Shown piece after piece: positions 56,114 through 64,000 of a stretch of 64,000 nucleotides of DNA (position 1 is its first letter; each line of letters begins with the position of its first letter). Source of the stretch: Pleurodeles waltl (taxonomy: Eukaryota; Chordata; Amphibia; Caudata; Salamandridae); contig NC_090440.1 in NCBI RefSeq assembly GCF_031143425.1, positions 340,507,844 through 340,571,843 on the forward strand. Reading direction: 5' to 3'. The position numbers were made by a program, and so were the translations under genes. The notes under the pieces are model-generated. The model worked only from the letters and a program-made list of their open reading frames with translations, had not been told where the DNA came from and searched no databases.

Positions 56114-58369
56114 ATTTGCCTTCTCATTTGATCTCCACCACTGTGATGCAAATGTATACCTGTGTATGCAAAACTACTAATAGTGAGTTTCCACTCATAA
56201 CTTCTGTCATAGGAGGCTTTATCCCCTTATGTGAGGGGGTGGAGGCATATAGATCTATACATCAGTAAAATGTACAATAGGAAATGTTGAATAACAAAAA
56301 CATGCAGTGTTACATCTAGGTGTAGTAGTAAATACACATGTGAGCAAATACAAACCCATATGTTTATTGAAAAACTCAAAGTGAAAGAGTTTCAACCCGT
56401 TTAAGGATTTCTGCAGGAGATAAGAAGATATGTAAGAATTCAATACTATGGCTTATAACAATATATGAATACTTGTGGGATTCACCAGACACCCTCCCTT
56501 GTTCGAAAGACAAATTAAGTATATATCTTTCAATTACCAACATCAACCCTGTAGATGACTTCCTAGAAATGGGTAATATTAAAAACTTGGGACGGTTTAC
56601 TTGTTATTACAGACAAACATATCTTGATGTTAATACTACCAACTAATCAAATGACTAAAAGATATTAAACCAGGGGACACTTTCATGCATCGCTCAGCAC
56701 TTGACTATCAAGTTAACCACAGTGTAGGAATAAACAGGAAGATCATGAAGTTATAGCCAGTTATTACTTCCTTTCAAAGAATAAAAATCAGAGCACACTG
56801 GATGCATGATGTTCAAGTATCAATAAATATTGTTTGTAGAAAATATTACTCTGAGCTACAATAAAAGGTATCATTATTTCAAAGTTCTTCTGCTATACGT
56901 ATCTTCAAAGAGACTTTCCAACCTAGGCTAAGATTCCCTAGTGAGATATCCAATTTGAAAAGCAGAAAGGGAAGAATATACCCATATGTTTATTAATCAG
57001 TGCAAACTTCAAGCATTCTGATTGGATGTAATGCAAATCTAGTAAACACTTTTCACCAAAATGCTGGAGGTAAGTGCTATCTTGATGATTCTTTTGGGAT
57101 ACAAACAATTAATTGAGTACTGAACAAGGAGCAAGTATATTACTCTTTTATTTGAATCTGACGACTGTTCACTTGTAGGTCTGAGATGTCAATAGAGTTG
57201 CAGTATTTAATAAACAATTAGAAATGTTCAGGATTTAAAGAAATTTTATTATGAACAGGCTCATCGGAATAGCTTCTTCACACACAATAATTATATTTCT
57301 TTCTGCAGATCATGTGGTGTATAATGGAATGAATAGCTGGCTCAAATCTTGAATAAATCTTACAACATAGCTGTGAAAAGAGTGAGGACGTAAAACAATG
57401 TTATTCTAATAATATCATGGAAGGATCAGTAATAAAAACATCCTAAAAATAGGAAGGATAGTCATTTCAATAAAGTTACCACATACAATACCAAAAACGT
57501 TTATTATTTGAAATGTTTTGATGACAAAGGATATGTGGGCTAATAATCATGTCAAATTAAAATAAAGATTAATGAATATAATCTCACGTATGCAATACAG
57601 ATAGAAAACAAACGAAGGTGAAACATGTGGCAACTCATATTTTAAGCTCATAAGAAGGTGCTTTTACTGTTATTGCAGAGAGCGAGTTAGTGGATAGAAC
57701 ATCTACAGATAATCTTTCCAGAGGACAGGAATGATAAATGGTATTTTTCTTTTTTTATTCAATAGTTGTATAGAAATGGTTGTTGAAATAAAATAATTAA
57801 TAATTATAGACAGAAAGTACTATAGACATAAGAGAATACTTTGCAGGGATGAGAAGAGGAATTGAAAGACCTTCAGCTTTACGGTGACAAATTATGGCAA
57901 GAATGTTAAGTGGCCACAAGTGTGGAATCTGGCGTCAAGTGAGGAGGAGAACTGAGAACATGGATACAAGATATTATAGTCTTATAAGGTGTGATTAAAA
58001 AATAATGGTGAAAAAATACTTTCTGCAGTTACATTAATTAAAAAGAGTATTTGTTTTCGAACATTGAACACTCTCCCATTAGAAACATGTTGGTGATCCT
58101 GAAACACACTGGGAAAATACCATCAAGTGTGTCACAAATGTGAAATAGAATACAAAGTGTGTTTTCCAATTAAGTTGGGTAAATATTTTTTTTTTAAACA
58201 GATAAACAAATTAATGAAAACAATGGATGAATAAACACGTACCAGATCTCATATATGGTAGTACATTTGGTAGTGTCTTACTTATATATAGGAGTGAGAG
58301 TATTGTTGTGATTTAGTTGGTTGGTGTGGTTAATGGCAAATGTGATACACCCTCAAAAATAAGTGTTAG
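56114..58369. other. No gene or recognised repeat
   Basis: AT-rich DNA with no frame above about 60 codons and no repeat structure that I can support. Confidence 0.4.
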
Positions 58370-58695
58370 AAATTGCATCTCTAGTTGGCAGAGGTTCACA
58401 GCCTTGTCTAAGTAGGGGCCACAATCCTATTCAGGCTGAGTCACGACACAATCCAAATTATCTTGTGCTTTCTCTATGATAGCTTGGCACAGAGCAAGCA
58501 GGCTTTACTTAGAAGGCAATGTGTAAAATATTTGTGCAATAACTCATGCAGTAACACAGTGAAAACATCACAAAAAGTACTCCAGGCCAGTTTAGAAAAA
58601 AATAGATAATATTTAGCTAAATAAAATAAGATCAAAAGAACAAAATTCCAAAATGCACAAGTCAAGAAATCACTTTTAAAGGTTTAAATGAGTCT
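58370..58695 (-). repeat. Repeat family Z, copy 2 (inverted)
   Basis: Reverse-complement match to 54395-54720, about 3.7 kb away in opposite orientation, ending just at the left terminus of Harbinger D. Confidence 0.65.
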
Positions 58696-59077
58696 TAGGG
58701 CCTCATTCTGAGTTTGGTGGTCTTTTTGTATGACTGCCGCGGTGGCGCCAACTAAAAGACCACCATGTTGGTGGTGATTGAACTGCCGTATTAAGAGTCA
58801 CACAGCCAAAATCCAGTCAAATTTCCAAAACCGCCAGGATACTGCAGGGTGGGAAAGAGGCAATCTGACCACCAACACACCGCCAGCCTGCCAAAAAACC
58901 TCAGGTCATATTGCGAACCACAACTTATGAGAGCATTTCTACCATGGTGGAAAACCATTGGCTGTGCCAATTGTAGCGGTCGGAAGTCACATCAGTTAAA
59001 CACAACACCACATTGGATATTTTGAAAACCCCACAACTGACACACATCAACACACCCGGATCACCTACAAACTGCAC

Positions 59078-59084
59078 TATATAA
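59078..59084 (+). promoter_or_regulatory. TATA box of element D Myb gene
   Basis: TATATAA about 270 bases before the Myb ATG, in the position of the TATAAAA of elements A, B and C. Confidence 0.5.
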
Positions 59085-59351
59085 TACACCCCTTCACACC
59101 CAATAGTTCTTTGCAAGCAGAACACCACGCACAGCCAGAGAAAATCTAAATGTACCAAAGCACACACTAGGCACCCCTACACATTTCACTCTGCACTCAT
59201 CCCCTACTTACCGAACACATGCAACACGCATTTTAGTACCCCACACAATACACACCAAACATCACCTACTCACATTACAGCTTCCACACCTCGTCACCTA
59301 TTCTGTTTTCCTCACAATTCTCACAACGTCACTGACTCATCCACCACTACC

Positions 59352-62300
59352 ATGTCAACACAAAAACATCCATGTTTCACTGATGATGAGTTGAGGGTCA
59401 TGGTGGATGAAATTGTCAGAATAGAGCCATACTATTTTGAAGCACAGGTCCAGCAAACATCAATAGCCAGGAAAATGGAGTTGTGGCAAAGGATAGTCAA
59501 TGGGATGAATTCTGTAGGCAGCTACCCACACACAAGGGAAGGCATTGGGAAGAGCTGGAATGACCACAGGGGGAAGGTCCGTTCCATGGCCACCAGGTAC
59601 CAGCTGGTGGTCCACAAGACTGGGGATAGACCCCACCTCCTCTCCCACAATTTACATCATGGAAGGAGAAGGTCTTGGGCATCCAGCATCTTGAGGACCT
59701 GACATGAATACCTGGGGGAGTGGAGTCACGTGAGGCCCAAACAGTTTTGTCTTGCATGTTCACTGATCACCTGTCCCCACCTCAATGACCAAATCACCCA
59801 CCACTCCTGTGTCCAAATGTCTAAATACCCCTCTCTGGCATGCCATGTGTCAAGTAAACTCACCTGGGGCAACAGTATTTGTGTATGGAATGTGAAGTAC
59901 AGGGACTGACTGTTATGCCGTTAATTGTGTTTGACCAATGACTTTGTGTTTCACCACTGCACATATTAGTTGCTAAATGTTCACCAGTAGCACATTACAT
60001 TCTGTATTCAGTTTAGCTGCCTATTGGCTTTAAAGTGGCATTAGACATTACGTTTGGTATTCAGTTTAGCTGCCTATTGGCTTTAACATGGCATTAGACA
60101 TTACATTTTGTATTCAGTTTAGCTGCCTATTGGCTTTAAAGTGGAGTTAGACATTGCAGTTGAGACATTGCAGATGAGCTGTGTTTTTCCAAGCTGTGTT
60201 TTTGCACATAGTTGACCAAGCTGCGTTTTTCAGATTGAATTCACACGAACCCTAACGTGATAAGAAAGCGTATATTTGGTGTTTTCCTTTCTACTCAGCC
60301 TTGGGAAGAGGAGAGGCTTAGGAGATCTGGCCAATCACCAATGGCTTGTTTTATTTTCCCGGGTCTGAGAGGAAGGGGCCAAGCCTTTTTTACGGTGGCC
60401 CTGGGCAGCAGCGAGGGGAGATCTTCCAGGACTTCAGTCAGGAGCGGACGTCAGCTGCCTGGCTCCAGTTTGGGTGGAAAGTCTCTTTCTCTCAGTTGAA
60501 CCGGAGTCATCAACTTGAAGATAGGAGAAAGATGACAAGCAGTAAAAGGCCTACAGTGATGCAATTTTGACTTTTATTCTTTGCTTTGAAGTTATGCTAT
60601 AATATAATCACATGTATTTGCTGTGTACATTGCAATTGAGAAGTACTTTGATATATTTTGCTTTAATTGCTGGGACTACTTTTAAATGTGTGCTTCCATC
60701 ACCTAATCTCGTCTTTCAGGAACCTCGTGGTGAAGTAATAATAAGAATAAATGTCTTCTTTAAACTAAGAAGTGCATTCCAGAGACGTTTTGAAAGCTCG
60801 GTCATAAGATAAGAGAAGGAAAGCAAAACACTTACAGCACTACAACTCAGAAGCAGGCACTGTTCTAACTGTAAGAAAAGCAGAACAGTGTACTTCAAGT
60901 GAAATTGCCTTGATTGCTAAGCTGATAATCAATAGAACCCACCTGAGTGCTACCCAATTGAACAGTCTTTGACAATGACAGCAATGTTATGGCCCACTAC
61001 CAGTACTATTACAAGCAAAACACAGCTACAGCTGTGTTCCCAACTTAATTGGCCTTTGAAAGTACCAGCCAAATAATGTCATGTACTCACTGGGATGGGG
61101 GAAACTATATAGGAAGCTTGATGTACTTGTTGTACACTCATACAAAGGCCCAGTTTAAATGGTTAGCTAGCTCTGTAACCTGTAAACATTGTGTAGCTGT
61201 TACTTGCCTCAATTATGCCATGTGCCTTACTAGGAGATAACTGTACAGTTTCATGTCTTTACTCAGACAAGTCAATCAACAGTCATGTATCCACCAAGGT
61301 ACTCCAAGAGCTTGGAACATGGTGTATGTTATTGGAAATCTCTGTGCCCCACATAGCTCTAAACCATATTTTGAAGCATCTGTCATTGTCATATCAGAGG
61401 ATCATGTAAGGGCTTTATGTGCATGTCACATAGTATGTCTAGTGGTCAAACTTAAATATCGCTTGTTGCTCAGCTTTCAGCAACTGTGTGTTCCCGCTTC
61501 TGCTACAGGTAACCTTGCCATCCACACCATGGATAGGACAACAGCCATTGACACTACCCCTCTGGATGAAGTGCCCAGTGAGGACAACAAACCTGGATGT
61601 TTGAACAATGAGGACGAAGCAGGCCCATCATGGACACCTGGTCAGTCAACACCTGTGAGCCTCACCCTGCCCACCTCAACACATCCCAGCCCTGTTGCAT
61701 GTACGTCACAGGCAACCATTCACCCCCAAACCTGTGTCCCAGGGCCAGTATCTTCCATTGTGTGCCCCCCAGTACATGTATCTGAGTTTCCTGTCTTAAA
61801 CACAGACAATGATGGACCTATCACCGGTGGAAGTGGATTAACTGTACCAGGGGTGCGTGGGAGGGATGGTGTGGACCAGAGGATTGAGGCTCCAAGGGAC
61901 ACAACTGACCAGGGAACAATCTCCCAAGTCTTGGGAACTTACCAACAATCCTAAAGCATGGTGGGCCAGGTACTGACCATGATGGGGGAGATCAAACAAG
62001 TGCAGAGGGACAACCACTAGGAAGTCATGCAGCAGTGGCAGGCCCAAAATGCCCACCTGGCTTCCATTGTTGGGGTGCTGAGAGACCTGGATACCACCTT
62101 CAGTAGGTTTAGTACCCAACAGCTGGCCTCTTGCACTAGCAATGAAACATCAGGCCCTTCTGCATCTGTGGCAGCTAGTGGAATAGAGGCCCTGCCAGGG
62201 GAAGAATGTGCCTCAGACACCCCAATCTCTGTAGCTGAAGAACCCCTCACAAATGTGGACATCCACCCAAACTTCTTGGAGGAGCAGATGCCAAGACCAA

Positions 62301-62425
62301 AACTGCTGCCAGGAAGTGAACCTCTACTGATTGGTTCCCCTTGTGTGGTACAGATACACCCTGTTGACCTAACTCCATTTTGCTATGGTACAAGGATACT
62401 GGACTTATGTTTCCAAATAGTGTAG
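59352..62425 (+). pseudogene. NAIF1-like Myb protein of element D, split
   Basis: Exon 1 (59352 to about 59700) encodes FTDDELRVMVDEIVRIEPYY and ARKMELWQRIVNGMNSVGS, with a Myb third helix (GKSWNDHRGKV) in which the usual RKRW is GKSW. Exon 2 (61509-62425, acceptor GCTACAG) carries the Ser/Thr/Pro linker, a stop after LGTYQQS (about 61954), then the coiled-coil part (EVMQQWQAQNAHLASIVGVL) and a C-terminal extension to a stop at about 62423. The intervening 1.8 kb includes LTR-like DNA. Inactive. Confidence 0.75.
59911..60840 (+). mobile_element. Retroviral LTR-like insert in element D
   Basis: Begins TGTTATGCCG and contains three 53-bp tandem units (copies of TATTCAGTTTAGCTGCC at 60005, 60058 and 60111), an enhancer-like arrangement typical of LTR U3 regions, then GC-rich leader sequence and an AATAAA near 60745. 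I could not find an exact end or target duplication, so the right edge is a guess. Confidence 0.45.
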
Positions 62426-62522
62426 CAGCTACCCTGATGATTTCATCCACGATGACTGAACCATTCACTATTTACTTTGCGTTATTTGTGTTAAATTGCA
62501 CTCAATCAGCTGTGCACTCCCC

Positions 62523-62528
62523 AATAAA
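62523..62528 (+). terminator. Poly(A) signal AATAAA after Myb of element D
   Basis: AATAAA about 100 bases after the Myb stop, in CCCCAATAAATACC, comparable with CTTCAATAAACACC after Myb1 in element A. Confidence 0.5.
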
Positions 62529-62530
62529 TA

Positions 62531-63505
62531 CCACTTAACTACATTTCCTGTGTTAGTTTTTTTATCAACCATATACAACTGTCATGTATAACAACCCTTG
62601 CACAAAATTGTTTCTCTCAAGTGTAAACCCTGTTATGTTCATCACACATGTTCTGTATAACCAGGCTAGATATTGCATTGACTATTTATAATAGATATTG
62701 CTCAAATCACTTGTATTGCACTTTCCTACATTTAGATTGGGAGGATGACAATTATCACACAGAGAACTTCAGTGTATCATCATAGGTGTCATACACTCCC
62801 AAACCACAGACTATTGAAGGTAGGGACATGTCAGTCTATCACTATCCCAGGAGGCAAACAACTTCAATGTATTATCAGCTAAAGCTTTATCACATTCCCA
62901 TACCATAACTCCTAAATTACCAGACCTCATGTAACAACTAGAAGTCAGTATCAATGTCAAGGAACCTTCCACTTACCATGGTCAGGTACCTGTAGGCTTT
63001 TCATCCAGCTATGGCAGTCTTCAGACACATGCACTTTGGTCTGTAAAGAGTAAACACACTTACAGGTACAGACATTTTATTTCTCATCCAACACAAACCA
63101 TCATGGTGTTAGAGGGTATGAATACCACATTATGACATGTGTCTGAGACACATGAACACACACATGGCATCATTGGCCCCACCTGCAATACCAAACAGGT
63201 CTTTAGTGTGGAATAGGACACTACCATCCCACTTTCCTGACAGTTGGTTCATAGAACTCACACACCACAAATCTCATGCCTGACAGTACATGGTTCGATC
63301 CTTGCTTACTTCACATGTCACTCTGCAAATCCCATCTGCTTGTGACACTGTCCGGTATTGCCAAATGAGGATGAGCCAAAAAGTCAATATGAATTCTGTA
63401 AAAGACAAAGATAAGGTATAGGCCATATTGATACATTTATATAACACAGCCAATTCATATAGACAAATGTAACTCTGATTGTGCATTGAATAAAACTTAG
63501 ACTAT
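62531..63505. other. No gene seen between elements D and C
   Basis: In A and B the HARBI1 gene lies at this place, but no HARBI1 motif could be found in any frame here. Nothing else supported. Confidence 0.4.
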
Positions 63506-64000
63506 GGTCCTCATTACAACCCTGGGGGTAAAGTCCGGTGACCGCTGTGCAGACGGCCGGCAACATACAGTGTCCACGGCGGAAATCCGCTACGGGTATT
63601 ATGACCCACACTTAGAAATCCTCCACAATACAGACACCCACACAAGTCTGCCACACCAAAGGTCAGTGATAAATTGGCGGTACCAAAACCCACACCGTTA
63701 CGCCAACAGGAATACACCCACACTATCATGACCCACGAATCAACGCAGCGGTCATTCAACCTCGGTAAACCATTGGCGGTACACACCGCTGCGCTCAAAA
63801 TACACACACATTTATAAAACACAACCACATTGGGCAATTCAAAATACACACACCCAAAACACATACACACACCATACCCACACACCCAATCCAATATAAA
63901 ACACACACCCACATTACCCACAACCTCTTACAACGAAAAGTTTTTAAGAAGCACAGAGACAGAAAAGCAAAGACCACACCAGCATCCAGAGGCACACAAC
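63506..64000 (+). mobile_element. 5' end of Harbinger element C (runs off the window)
   Basis: Left end GGTCCTCATTACAACCC, then about 400 bases closely similar to the 5' region of A (1740-2010) including CACACAAGTCTGCCACACCA, CATGACCCACGAATCA and TATAAAACACACACCC (TATA at 63895-63901). The Myb1 gene is expected just beyond the window. Confidence 0.88.

Larger units (their letters stand above)
58698..62530 (+). mobile_element. Harbinger relative D, 5' part
   Basis: The left end GGGCCTCATTCTGAGTTTGG follows TTA (58695-58697). A TATA box and a two-exon NAIF1-like Myb gene are present with the same start context as A. A retroviral-LTR-like insert lies between the exons. No HARBI1 gene and no right TIR are found before element C starts at 63506, so D is 3' deleted or interrupted. 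Confidence 0.7.

Noticed and set aside
59911..60840. Complete LTR with a target duplication
   Set aside because: No CA end with a matching 4-6-bp flank could be found, so only an LTR-like insert with uncertain limits is reported.
63288..63298. GGTTCGATCC, resembling a tRNA B box
   Set aside because: No cloverleaf, A box or tRNA-like arms around it; an isolated short match.

Overview
This window looks like intergenic or intronic DNA from a very large vertebrate genome, most likely a salamander and probably a salamandrid newt (inference). I find no host gene, rRNA locus, tRNA or CRISPR array. Support for the organism: large PIF/Harbinger DNA transposons with vertebrate-type HARBI1 and Myb/SANT genes, class I endogenous retrovirus and L2/CR1-type LINE relics, very long LTRs, and a 322-bp repeat carrying a hammerhead ribozyme and an octamer, like newt satellite 2.

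Layout. 1-10762 is one long LTR on the minus strand, cut off by the window start. It is split by an ~8 kb Harbinger element (A, 1594 to about 9535) and by a dimer of the 322-bp hammerhead repeat (10086-10740) with an 8-bp direct repeat on each side. 12187-12296 is a palindrome of 5S rRNA-like sequence. 12740-15270 is a decayed LINE ending in an (AAAT)n tail. 15818-18025 holds MITEs with long hairpins. 18481-24345 is an L2/CR1-like LINE (minus strand) interrupted by a 3.4-kb two-gene Harbinger element (E, 20450-23884). 26872-29644 is a Harbinger-derived region with a broken Myb gene. 29645 to about 35560 is a decayed endogenous retrovirus with two MITEs inside. 35600-42240 is LTR-like repeats, a LINE fragment, MITEs and an in-phase heat-shock-element-like array.

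42242-54350 is a Ty3/gypsy pol fragment whose integrase end lies upstream of its reverse transcriptase. A second large Harbinger element (B, 42853-53649, minus-strand relative of A) sits inside it, and B is itself interrupted by a 2940-bp solo LTR (45238-48177, TSD TTGAC) of the family seen at the window start. 54395-58695 has an inverted pair of repeats and small MITEs. 58698 to about 62530 is a third large Harbinger relative (D), and 63506-64000 is the 5' end of a fourth (C).

How the genes fit together. A and B share one architecture: a NAIF1-like Myb gene with a coiled-coil second exon, a convergent HARBI1 transposase, then, across a 465-bp gap of identical length in both copies with a conserved ATTGG/CCAAT pair, a divergent second Myb/SANT gene, followed by repeat-rich Lys/Ala/Pro ORFs. 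Vertebrate Harbingers normally encode only HARBI1 plus one Myb protein, so this larger gene set is the best candidate here for an under-described system. All copies in the window are damaged.
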